A program made the translations under genes and the position numbers. From JBGQBN01 sp041494805 (GTDB lineage Bacteria; Acidobacteriota; Terriglobia; Terriglobales; Acidobacteriaceae), in the NCBI GenBank assembly GCA_041494805.1, contig JBGQBN010000067.1:1-21364 (forward strand): DNA of 21,364 bases. The letters run 5' to 3'. Of the stretch, positions 12,862 through 20,246 are shown piece after piece. The first letter of the stretch is position 1, and every line of letters begins with the position of its first letter. Under the pieces are notes generated by a model. It worked only from the letters and a program-made list of their open reading frames with translations. It did no database searches and had not been told where the DNA came from.

Positions 12862-14395
12862 GGCCGACGCCACCGGTATGGCAGTCGCTGCAGTTCACCT
12901 GCGTCAGGTCTCCTATGTCGACGGGATGCTGAAACTGCCCTCCCTCCACTGCGATTAGCCGGACTGGACCTTCCTCTTGACTGAGGACGGTGTGGCAAGT
13001 GTCGCAGTCCTTGCTCAACACCTTGCCGTCGGGGCTCACATGCTGGCCGTCATGGCAGCGGAAGCAGCCATTGAAGTAAAAATGGCCCAGGTTGTTGGGG
13101 TGGGTCTGCCAATCCAGCTTCATTTCGGGGAATGTTGTTCTGCGATAGATCTGTTGAACCTCGTCCACGGCGTTGCGGATTTCGAGCTGTTTGGTCTTGG
13201 CCAGTTCAGGGTACTTGCTCTCGTAGAACGCGTGCATCCCCTTCGCAATACCCTGCATGGCCGCTTCGGTCGTGTCATATTTTCCGGCCAAAGCGGAAAC
13301 CGCCTGCTGCTTCAAGTACGGCAATGAAACATCCAGACGCCGTGCCAGCATCGACTGGTCCACCGCGAGGTCTGGCGGTACATAGATGTGCGTCGGACGG
13401 TTGTGACAGTCCACGCAGTCCATGCGGTGCTTGCCAGCCTGCGCCATTTGCTCTTTGGTAAGGGTGGAGTCCTTCGCATAGTATTCAGTCACGCGTCCCT
13501 GCTGATCCTTGACGTGAATGTAAGCAATGACCTGCCGCTTTTCATCGGCGGCAAAGTAGTTGATTTCGTTGCTAATGTTCATGTGCCAGTGGATGCCTTC
13601 CGGCGATCCGGTGGCGGGATCTCCGCCGCCGGTCTTGATCAGCATCCGGATCTGGCGCGGTGTGTTGCGCTCATCGCTGGCATAATGGGCGAAGACTTTG
13701 AGTTGCGCCCCGTAGAACTTTTTCGGCCAGTGACATTCTTCACAGGTTTCTTGTGCCGGCCGGAGATTGTGCACGGGGGTCGGGATAGGACGCGGGAAGG
13801 TGTTGAACACCGCGGCGAATACCTGACGCATCCCTGACAGCTTCGATTTTACGTACCAGGTCGCCCCCGCGCCCACATGGCACTCCGCACATGCCACGCG
13901 CGCGTGGGGGGAAAGTTGGTATGCGGTGAACTCGGGATGCATCACCGTGTGGCAGGTTTGTCCGCAGAACTGCACCGAGTCCGTAAATTCGTACGCCTTG
14001 TAACTGCCCACCCCACTGAGCATGACAAAAACCACTAGAAAAGCGCTGAACGCAACCGCCGCGCTACGCTGGCCGGGGTCGTTGAGGTCAAGGCGGGGAT
14101 ACGGAGGAAATTCAGCAGCGGCTCCGGCAGCCCTCAGCTTCCGCCGCTGTCTCCACCATCCAACGAGGATAAGGAAGAGCGCAATGATAAGAAATCCAGG
14201 CGCCACCATGTAGGCCAGGATGCCGATGTAGGGGCTGGCTCTTTCCGCGATGGACTCAATCAGGGAAAACAGGAAAATGTTGCCCAGACTGACCAACGCC
14301 AGCGCCACGCCCGCGAGACTGACAGGGTTGCGCAAGAGCAGACGCAGCCGGGCCCATTGTTCTTTCGGCTGGGACATGGAATTGTCAGGCGCCAT
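12857..14395 (-). CDS. Seven-heme NapC/NirT-type membrane cytochrome c, ImcH-like
   Basis: A 512-aa inner-membrane protein that should oxidise quinol and pass electrons to periplasmic carriers. Two membrane helices lie at about residues 26-48 and 55-80, a third at 112-130, and the heme domain follows. CXXCH motifs begin at C144, C169, C218, C327, C444, C464 and C502, seven in total. The first (CGQTCHTVM) has the NapC/NrfH-like Met just after the heme site, and YVKSKLSGMRQVF fits the family. Classic NapC proteins have four hemes and one helix. Seven hemes, about 510 aa and extra N-terminal helices match Geobacter ImcH, the inner-membrane cytochrome needed for high-potential extracellular acceptors. 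It is the last gene of the cluster and may have its own promoter. The start could instead be the internal ATG at codon 7. Confidence 0.85.
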   Translation of the reverse strand: MAPDNSMSQPKEQWARLRLLLRNPVSLAGVALALVSLGNIFLFSLIESIAERASPYIGILAYMVAPGFLIIALFLILVGWWRQRRKLRAAGAAAEFPPYPRLDLNDPGQRSAAVAFSAFLVVFVMLSGVGSYKAYEFTDSVQFCGQTCHTVMHPEFTAYQLSPHARVACAECHVGAGATWYVKSKLSGMRQVFAAVFNTFPRPIPTPVHNLRPAQETCEECHWPKKFYGAQLKVFAHYASDERNTPRQIRMLIKTGGGDPATGSPEGIHWHMNISNEINYFAADEKRQVIAYIHVKDQQGRVTEYYAKDSTLTKEQMAQAGKHRMDCVDCHNRPTHIYVPPDLAVDQSMLARRLDVSLPYLKQQAVSALAGKYDTTEAAMQGIAKGMHAFYESKYPELAKTKQLEIRNAVDEVQQIYRRTTFPEMKLDWQTHPNNLGHFYFNGCFRCHDGQHVSPDGKVLSKDCDTCHTVLSQEEGPVRLIAVEGGQFQHPVDIGDLTQVNCSDCHTGGVGP

Positions 14396-14411
14396 GGTTC
14401 ATTTCCGCCAG

Positions 14412-14440
14412 AGTGTAGAAAGAGTTCCTCACAGCATCAA
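14412..14440 (-). promoter_or_regulatory. Candidate promoter before the seven-heme cytochrome gene
   Basis: On the minus strand TTGATG (14440-14435), a 17-bp spacer and TACACT (14417-14412) precede the gene. The leader would be only about ten bases, which weakens the case. TTGAT is also a single FNR-type half-site. Confidence 0.3.
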
Positions 14441-14519
14441 CGCCAAGCCAAGACCGAGTGTTTTCCGCATCCACCGCGGGTTCTGTTTGCGTGGGTGCGC
14501 GCCGTGTGCCGTGGCTGCC

Positions 14520-14534
14520 CGTCGCCCAGCGACG
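14520..14534 (-). terminator. Hairpin after the nine-heme cytochrome gene
   Basis: CGTCGC (14520-14525) pairs with GCGACG (14529-14534) across a 3-base loop, two bases beyond the stop codon of the nine-heme gene in its reading direction. No U-tract follows. It could reduce read-through into the seven-heme gene, or only stabilise the 3' end. Confidence 0.4.
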
Positions 14535-14536
14535 CC

Positions 14537-15799
14537 TCAGCTCCGCCGACTTTCGATTTGGCGGATGCAAAGACGCAGCCCAATCACTACAGCCACGATC
14601 GCCAGCAGGGACAACGCCAGGCCCTTACGGCGATAGTCCCGCTCCGCGAGCGCTGCCCCACCTTCCCGGTAAGTTTTCGCGGCGCTCTGCAAGCCTGCTT
14701 GGACGTCCTGCTGCACACGCGCTGGATTAAAGCTGTGGATAGCAACGCGTGACTTGGTGAGTGAGTCACGCGCCTGGTCCTGCTCCAGCTGCGCGTCGCT
14801 GACTTCCATGCCGGCCGCCTCGGCACGATCCAGAATTTCGGCGGAGCCCTTCATGGAGGCGTCCAGCCGCTCGAGTTGTTGCGCGATCTGGGTGGCAGCC
14901 TGGTACCCGGGATCGCCAGCCGTATGACAGTTTGTGCAAACCGACTGCGGCCCGGTGCCCAGCATGGCGTCACTCGGATGAGCAATACGGTGGTTACTGT
15001 GGCAAGTAACGCATCCGGGAAGCGAAGCCGCTTCAAAGGGCACTTTGTGCGGGCTGGATTCAAACAATTGCGCCTGGAAGACGTGGCAAGTGGAACAGAC
15101 ATTCTGCACCGTGCTGACGCCCGGCGGCGCTGCGCCGTGGTTGCCGTGACAAGTGGTGCAGGTAGGAGCACTCAGGTCCTCACGCACGGTCAGAGCCTCA
15201 TGGTGGACGCTGGCGCTGTAAGCGGCGAACTGGTCGGTAGGAATGGAGTATCCCTTCATGTAAGCGGCATCGGCGTGGCAGCGGGCACAGGTCTGTGCCA
15301 CGTTCAAGGGATTGACCTTCGAACGCGTGTCGCTGGCGGGCCGCAAATCATGAACGCCGTGGCAATCGGTGCAGACGGCGACTTTATCATCACCCTTGGC
15401 ACGCAGCTTGCCGTGTACGCTGGTCAGGTATTGGGCAAACTGATCGGTGCGCAGTGACGGGTTGTACTGGCGCATGTAGGCACTGTCGGAATGGCAACGG
15501 CCGCACAGTGCCGGAATGTCCTTCCGCTCGATCTTGCCGCGGAAACCCGCGCCCTTGCTCATGGCGTCCTGGTCCTCTTTGCTTGGGTCTCCACCATGGC
15601 AACTGGCGCAGGTCAGACCCTTCTGGGCGTGAATGTCCTGGGAAAACTGGTCCGCAGTGACCTGGAGGGGCGGATCGAGCACAGAGTGGCAGTCGAGGCA
15701 ACTGTTCGGGGCTTCCGCGGAGGCAACGACGCAAAACAGCAGTGTCGCCAGGAGCGGCTGCAGCAGTCTCACCGGGTACTTATTTCGCGACGTATCCAT
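14537..15799 (-). CDS. Nine-heme periplasmic cytochrome c with C-terminal membrane anchor
   Basis: A 420-aa electron carrier. After a signal peptide (RLLQPLLATLLFCVVASAEA), CXXCH motifs begin at C34, C64, C99, C143, C171, C214, C235, C263 and C288. Conserved SVHG/SVHH histidines before the heme pairs suggest bis-His coordination. Residues about 300-385 are heme-free and helical with coiled-coil character (EILDRAEAAGMEVSDAQLEQDQ), and a single membrane helix near 393-411 anchors the C terminus. The start at ATG 15799 overlaps the end of the cytochrome b gene by 20 bases; a GTG at 15772, just after that stop, would give a cleaner signal peptide. Directly following cytochrome b, it takes the position where a cytochrome c1 or f would be expected, so it probably accepts electrons from the Rieske protein. 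Confidence 0.88.
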   Translation of the reverse strand: MDTSRNKYPVRLLQPLLATLLFCVVASAEAPNSCLDCHSVLDPPLQVTADQFSQDIHAQKGLTCASCHGGDPSKEDQDAMSKGAGFRGKIERKDIPALCGRCHSDSAYMRQYNPSLRTDQFAQYLTSVHGKLRAKGDDKVAVCTDCHGVHDLRPASDTRSKVNPLNVAQTCARCHADAAYMKGYSIPTDQFAAYSASVHHEALTVREDLSAPTCTTCHGNHGAAPPGVSTVQNVCSTCHVFQAQLFESSPHKVPFEAASLPGCVTCHSNHRIAHPSDAMLGTGPQSVCTNCHTAGDPGYQAATQIAQQLERLDASMKGSAEILDRAEAAGMEVSDAQLEQDQARDSLTKSRVAIHSFNPARVQQDVQAGLQSAAKTYREGGAALAERDYRRKGLALSLLAIVAVVIGLRLCIRQIESRRS

Positions 15800-16859
15800 A
15801 GACAGTCATCGATGCCATGTAGGCCAGAGCAAAAATTCCGGCGCCCAGAATCCAACGCCGGCTGCGACCCTTGCCATCACGCTCCAGGAAAGGAAGCAGG
15901 GACCAGATCACTCCCGCCACGCCGAACAGCAGAATGCCGACCACTTCTCCGTCCAGGCGCCAGATCTTGGCGGGAATCAACTTCAGCGTTTGAAACATGA
16001 ACATGAAGTACCATTCCGGCTTGATTCCAGCGGGAGCAGGCGCAAAGGGGTCGGCCTTCGTACCCAGTCCCCACGGCGAAAGAGCGGCCAACGCGCCCAG
16101 CACGCCCAGCGCAATGTACCAAGCCATCAGTTCACGCAGAAGAAAGTTCGGAAGGAAGTGCATCTCGCGGGACTCGTCCGGGTGGGCTTTCCACTGGGAT
16201 TCCACATGGGGTGGAACGCTGATGCCGAAGCGCTGAATGAGTGCCAGGTGGAGAAGGACCAGCAACGTGGTAATGCCAGGCAGGACAGCCACATGAAATC
16301 CAAAAAAGCGGGTCAGCGTTGCCCCGGTGACTTCTTCGCCGCCGCGCAGGAAAACCATCAGCGGCCGGCCGATGATTGGCACTTGGCCGGCAATCTCCGT
16401 ACCTACCTTGGTGGCAAAGAACGCCAGCGTATTCCAGGGCAGCAGATATCCACTAAAGCCGAAGCCCATGGCGAGGAACAGAAGGATCATGCCGCTTACC
16501 CAGGTGAGTTCCCGGGGCTTGCGGTACGCGCGCAGGAACAAGACGCTGAACATGTGGCAAACGGCCGTGAAGATCATCAGGTTGGCTGCCCAGGAGTGGA
16601 TGGAGCGCACCAGCCATCCGAACTGCACGCGAGTCATGATGTACTGCACGCTCTCGAAGGCTTCGTTGGCGCTGGGGCGGTAATAGAGGAGCAAAAGAAT
16701 GCCGGTGCCGACCTGGATACCAAACAGAAACAGGGTGATGCCGCCCAGGAAATACCAGTACGAAAGCTGGTGGACCGGCACGGTCTTCTTGCGCAGAGGC
16801 GCCGTCAGCGCAGCCCAGTCAAACCGTTCATCCAGCCAGTTGCGAACGCTGGTGAGCAA
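15780..16859 (-). CDS. Cytochrome b (b6/subunit IV fused) of a Rieske/cytochrome b complex
   Basis: The quinone-binding core of a bc-type complex in the inner membrane, 359 aa with about eight helices. Heme ligands are H88/H102 in helix B (13 residues between) and H189/H204 in helix D (14 between); 13 and 14 is the b6-type spacing. PEWY (281-284), the quinol-oxidation-site motif, is intact. The C-terminal part matches subunit IV, so the two b6f-type pieces are fused. The b6-like FLGGIT segment lacks the cysteine that holds heme c-n in b6f complexes. The TTG start at 16859 lies two bases after the Rieske stop, with GGAGGT well placed before it, which supports this unusual start and tight coupling. 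Confidence 0.92.
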   Translation of the reverse strand: MLTSVRNWLDERFDWAALTAPLRKKTVPVHQLSYWYFLGGITLFLFGIQVGTGILLLLYYRPSANEAFESVQYIMTRVQFGWLVRSIHSWAANLMIFTAVCHMFSVLFLRAYRKPRELTWVSGMILLFLAMGFGFSGYLLPWNTLAFFATKVGTEIAGQVPIIGRPLMVFLRGGEEVTGATLTRFFGFHVAVLPGITTLLVLLHLALIQRFGISVPPHVESQWKAHPDESREMHFLPNFLLRELMAWYIALGVLGALAALSPWGLGTKADPFAPAPAGIKPEWYFMFMFQTLKLIPAKIWRLDGEVVGILLFGVAGVIWSLLPFLERDGKGRSRRWILGAGIFALAYMASMTVYGYVAK

Positions 16860-16861
16860 GT

Positions 16862-17323
16862 TCAGACCTCCCGCTTCCGGCTGACCACAAGGTCATCGCC
16901 ACGCACGTGAACCTGGTAATTCTCCAGAGGGCGCGGTGGAGGACCGGAGACATTGCGCCCGTTGAGGTCGTACAAACCGTTGTGGCAGGCGCACCAAATC
17001 TCGTGAAGATCGCTGCGGTATTGAACCGTGCAACTCAGGTGCGTGCAGGTAGCGGACAGGGCACGGTACTCACCTTCTGCGGTACGAAGCAGGAGTCCAG
17101 GACGGTTGCCGAAGCGGAAGATCTTGGCACTACTCGGCTTCAGATCGCCGACCTTTGCAGCTACCACCTCGTCCCCACCCAAGTCTGCCACGGGCGGTGG
17201 GACCAGGTACCAGAGCACCGGGTATGCAAACGAGATGAGAGAAGCCAACAGCCCGCCGCCCAGGAACAGTTCCACCACGCGCCGTCGCGTGGGTCCCGCA
17301 TCGGAGACCACCGTGCTCGCCAT
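16862..17323 (-). CDS. Rieske iron-sulfur protein
   Basis: A 153-aa subunit carrying electrons from quinol at cytochrome b to the next acceptor. Residues 1-15 contain a twin-arginine-like TRRRVVELF stretch, followed by one membrane helix (about 18-40). The [2Fe-2S] boxes are CTHLSC (C93, H95, C98) and CACH (C111, C113, H114): C93, H95, C111 and H114 bind the cluster, while C98 and C113 should form the stabilising disulfide. GPPPRPLENYQV is the usual proline-rich loop. The ATG at 17323 follows GAGGA. Order and spacing (Rieske, two bases, cytochrome b) indicate one operon. Confidence 0.93.
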   Translation of the reverse strand: MASTVVSDAGPTRRRVVELFLGGGLLASLISFAYPVLWYLVPPPVADLGGDEVVAAKVGDLKPSSAKIFRFGNRPGLLLRTAEGEYRALSATCTHLSCTVQYRSDLHEIWCACHNGLYDLNGRNVSGPPPRPLENYQVHVRGDDLVVSRKREV

Positions 17324-17353
17324 TTTCTGTCCTCGTCTCCAGCCTGTTTCGAT

Positions 17354-17698
17354 CTACTTCTGCTTGCCAAGCTCCCGGATGCAAACCACAAGCTGCCCGA
17401 TCTGCTCACTCGTCAGCTTGGCTCCATACGGTGGCATCTTATTCTTGCCCTTGGCGATGATCGTGGTCAGTTCAGCGTCCGCCTGCTTTTGTACATCCGG
17501 GGAAGTCAAGTCACGGATGCCCAGGTTCTTGCCCATGGGCGTAGCGCCTTTGCCATCCGCGCCGTGGCACATAGCACACTTAGCCTTGTACAGGGTTGCG
17601 CCATCCTCTGCCCTCAGTGGAGTGCTCCAGAAAGCAACCGCCGCCAGGGCAATTGCCGCCAGCGTGACGCTCAACACGTTCTTTCTCTCAGCTATCAT
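17354..17698 (-). CDS. Monoheme class I cytochrome c (second copy)
   Basis: A 114-aa periplasmic electron shuttle. The signal peptide covers about residues 1-30 (LSVTLAAIALAAVAFWSTPLRA). The heme site is CAMCH, followed by GADGKG, and the distal ligand is the Met of KNKMPPYG. This CAMCHGADGKG/KMPPY layout is typical of small c5/c6/cbb3-type cytochromes. It is clearly a paralog of the cytochrome at 19844-20185, sharing YKxKCAMCHGADGKG, SPxVQKQ and AKGKNKMP. A further cysteine in LVVCIREL is absent from the other copy. AGGAGG sits five bases before the ATG. It is the first gene of the Rieske/cytochrome b group after a gap of about 100 bp. Confidence 0.92.
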   Translation of the reverse strand: MIAERKNVLSVTLAAIALAAVAFWSTPLRAEDGATLYKAKCAMCHGADGKGATPMGKNLGIRDLTSPDVQKQADAELTTIIAKGKNKMPPYGAKLTSEQIGQLVVCIRELGKQK

Positions 17699-17801
17699 GA
17701 CTTCCTCCTGGATGAATCACGTTTGTGTAATTACGGGGTCAGGACAAAAACCGCCACTATTGTATTCCAGCCCGCTGCTGCTTCCCTGGGGAGTAACGGC
17801 T
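17699..17801 (-). other. Gap between the fusion cytochrome and monoheme cytochrome genes
   Basis: The largest intergenic space inside the group running from the barrel to the nine-heme gene. A minus-strand TACAAT lies in it, but no good -35 is placed upstream, so a separate promoter for the Rieske/cytochrome b block is possible but not shown. No hairpin with a U-tract is visible. Confidence 0.3.
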
Positions 17802-19847
17802 TCAGGGCTCATTCGTCTCCTCTGTGGATTTTTCTTTCTCACTCGTGCCAGCAAGTTCAGGCCGTGCACTCTGCTTATCGGGAGCCGCTTTCTCCACTCT
17901 CCCGGATGGTTCAGCGTGCCCAGCTTCCAGCACAGCGTCAAGATCCAGCGGGTGTTCTGAGCGATAGTGTTCCAGAGGCATTTGGCCGTCCCACCATGCC
18001 CAGTTCATCGGATACGTGTCAGGATCGAAGAAGACCTGGTAGAAGTGCCACACGACAATGGCCAGAGTGGCTAGCACGGCCTCATAAAAATGAACCGCTG
18101 TAGCCACGTCCAGCCACCACCGCGGCAACAGGTTGCCTACCGCGACCTTGGCCCACAGCATGATGCCGGTTACGGCCATTACGATGGTGCCCCAAACCAG
18201 GGCCCAGTACTCTGCTTTTTCGGCATATGTAAAGCGGCCGAATTCCGGTTTCTGCAAGCTGGAGCCGAGATAGTAGCGCAAATTGCGCCAAGAGTCGGAT
18301 GCGTCCTGGGTGAGAAACCAGATGTCCCGGAGCATGCGTCTGCCGTCGCGAGTAAACGCGGCATAACAGAGATGGTAGATACCAACTCCAATTAAGACCG
18401 TACCCGCGATGCGGTGAATGGTGCGGCGCAGGCTTTCGCCCATCCCCAAAAGCAGGTATCCAAACCATGAGTCCGGAAATTTGAGCGCGAAGCCGGTCAG
18501 CACCAGCACCGCAAAACTGACAAAGAGCACCGCGTGCTGGATACGCTGATTGCGGCTCATGCGCGTCACTGTCGGCTGATGGCTCTTCTTACGGCGGACG
18601 AGAGCCTTGAACCTCCAAATGATGGCGTTGTGCATCACCATGCCGGTAATGACCAGCACAATCAGCCCCAAGTAGAATTGCCGGATCCAGCGCACAACGA
18701 TGCTACCCGAGTCAGCGGACAACGGGGCATTCACGTGCACTCTCGCAGCGACAAAGTTCTCCGTGACCCCGGGATGACACTGGCCGCAGGTCTTGACCAG
18801 GTTTGCCCGGTTGATAGTGGAGCGTGGATCGCTCGAAGGCAGAATATTGTGCACGCCGTGGCAACTCGCGCAGTTGGCCACCACCTGCGATCCTCTCTGG
18901 GAGGCCAGCCCGTGATAGCTGGCAAGGTAGGTCGTGACCCGGCTGCCCTCAAAGCCGAATTCCCGAGACAAGCGCACCCCTTCATGACACCGTGCGCACG
19001 CGCCTTGCGCCAGGTTCTGGGTGGCCACGGGAGAATTGGGATCATTCCATGCCTGTATGGAGTGGATGCCATGGCAATCGGTACAGACCGGGGCCTGCCA
19101 TTCTCCACGCGCAATCGCTTGTCCGTGAATGCTGTGCTTGAAGTCTTGCTCGATGGAGCTATGACACTTGCCGCAGGTGTCGGGCACATTGAACTTGAAA
19201 ATCGATGACTTGGGGTCGCCGGCGCCAAGGATTTCGTGGGCGCCATGGCAGTCGGTGCAGACCGCGGCCGTCTCCAGGCCCTTGGCCACGGCAAGGCCAT
19301 GCACACTTTCCTGGTACGACACAAAGGGTTGGGTGCTGTGCCCGCTGGCCTGCATGACAAACTTCTGGCCGTGACAGGCGCCGCAGGTGGCGGGAATATT
19401 GGCATGGTTGACCCGTGACTTTGGGTCGCTGGCAGGCAACAATTCGTGCGGGCTGCCATGGCAATCCACGCAGGTGGCGGCACGGCTGTCGCCGCCTTGG
19501 ATGGCCTTGGCATGGAAGCTGCGCTCATAAGCCGCCTGTTCTTCGGCGTGGCAGGTCGCGCAGGTGACTTTGGCAGGCGTGGTTTCGTGGGGTGAGGTCT
19601 TGACGTCGGTGTGGCAATCGACGCACGAAAACAACCCGCCGTGCATCGAGTTTTTGAACTTGTCGGGATCGACATGCAGGCTGACCGGCTTGCCGTTGAC
19701 GTCCTTACTGAGGCTGGAGTCCCCGTGGCAGGCAAGACAGTCGTCATTCGTGGGTTTCCGCGCAGCGGACGTCCTAGTCCAAAGCAACAGGACCAGGGTT
19801 GACACTGCAATGACGGATGCTGCGTGCTTCATCGCAGCTGGGTTCAC
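17802..19847 (-). CDS. Eleven-heme cytochrome c fused to a cytochrome b561-type membrane domain, CbcL-like
   Basis: A 681-aa quinone-linked electron transfer protein. After the signal peptide, CXXCH motifs begin at C37, C75, C96, C126, C155, C197, C225, C255, C284, C326 and C354. Four of the heme pairs repeat one unit: SxHG, CxDCHG, DPxS, TCxxCH. A membrane domain follows with five helices starting near 386, 436, 475, 547 and 582. Histidines H406, H438, H478, H492, H586 and H601 are candidate b-heme ligands, as in formate dehydrogenase gamma and HydC subunits. The tail (about 640-681) is charged and presumably cytoplasmic. Geobacter CbcL, a quinol oxidase for low-potential acceptors, has the same plan with fewer c hemes. 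The GTG start overlaps the previous stop (GTGA); ATG 19832 is the alternative. Confidence 0.88.
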   Translation of the reverse strand: MNPAAMKHAASVIAVSTLVLLLWTRTSAARKPTNDDCLACHGDSSLSKDVNGKPVSLHVDPDKFKNSMHGGLFSCVDCHTDVKTSPHETTPAKVTCATCHAEEQAAYERSFHAKAIQGGDSRAATCVDCHGSPHELLPASDPKSRVNHANIPATCGACHGQKFVMQASGHSTQPFVSYQESVHGLAVAKGLETAAVCTDCHGAHEILGAGDPKSSIFKFNVPDTCGKCHSSIEQDFKHSIHGQAIARGEWQAPVCTDCHGIHSIQAWNDPNSPVATQNLAQGACARCHEGVRLSREFGFEGSRVTTYLASYHGLASQRGSQVVANCASCHGVHNILPSSDPRSTINRANLVKTCGQCHPGVTENFVAARVHVNAPLSADSGSIVVRWIRQFYLGLIVLVITGMVMHNAIIWRFKALVRRKKSHQPTVTRMSRNQRIQHAVLFVSFAVLVLTGFALKFPDSWFGYLLLGMGESLRRTIHRIAGTVLIGVGIYHLCYAAFTRDGRRMLRDIWFLTQDASDSWRNLRYYLGSSLQKPEFGRFTYAEKAEYWALVWGTIVMAVTGIMLWAKVAVGNLLPRWWLDVATAVHFYEAVLATLAIVVWHFYQVFFDPDTYPMNWAWWDGQMPLEHYRSEHPLDLDAVLEAGHAEPSGRVEKAAPDKQSARPELAGTSEKEKSTEETNEP

Positions 19848-20185
19848 TTTCCTTTAGCAAGCTGCCGTATGTAGGCGACCATCTCCTTAACGTCGGCTTC
19901 CTTCATGCTCTTCTCAAAGCCCGGCATCTTGTTCTTGCCTTTGGCGATGACGGCAGTGCGCTCATCATCCGTCTGCTTCTGGACCTCGGGGGACGCAAAA
20001 TCATGCGCGCCCATTTTCTTGCCCACGGGAGTCTCGCCCTTGCCGTCCGCTCCGTGGCACATGGCGCATTTCGACTTATACGTGGCTGCGGCCTCGGCCG
20101 CCGCCGGCGTGCTCCAAAAAGCCAGCCCCGCTGCTATCGCGGTCACCAGTAGACCGCGCACCAAGTTACCTTTCAGGGTTGCCAT
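19844..20185 (-). CDS. Monoheme class I cytochrome c (first copy)
   Basis: A 113-aa periplasmic cytochrome starting at ATG 20185, with GGGAGG just upstream; the open frame to 20197 would use a TTG inside that ribosome binding site. The signal peptide (LVRGLLVTAIAAGLAFWSTPAAA) is followed by CAMCHGADGKG and a distal Met in KNKMPGFE. It is a paralog of the cytochrome at 17354-17698, so the two copies bracket the eleven-heme fusion gene. Its TGA overlaps the GTG of that gene, indicating coupled translation. It probably shuttles electrons between the membrane complexes and the multiheme proteins or the outer membrane. Confidence 0.92.
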   Translation of the reverse strand: MATLKGNLVRGLLVTAIAAGLAFWSTPAAAEAAATYKSKCAMCHGADGKGETPVGKKMGAHDFASPEVQKQTDDERTAVIAKGKNKMPGFEKSMKEADVKEMVAYIRQLAKGK

Positions 20186-20246
20186 GTTTCCTCCCAAATT
20201 TGCCGCTTCTCATCGTCCCACGGCATTCTAATCCAGGTACCAGCGT

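Noticed and set aside
15633..16910. Long plus-strand open frame (425 codons) opposite the cytochrome b gene
   Set aside because: It lies antisense to a gene with intact heme and quinone motifs, its translation is rich in Gln, Arg and His with no domain, and such frames are common opposite GC-rich genes.
16907..18103. Plus-strand open frame (398 codons) across the Rieske and monoheme cytochrome genes
   Set aside because: It covers several minus-strand genes and an intergenic gap, and its translation has no recognisable protein character.
18731..19810. Second minus-strand frame (359 codons) overlapping the fusion cytochrome
   Set aside because: It is a shifted frame of the same DNA and contains none of the regular CXXCH motifs.
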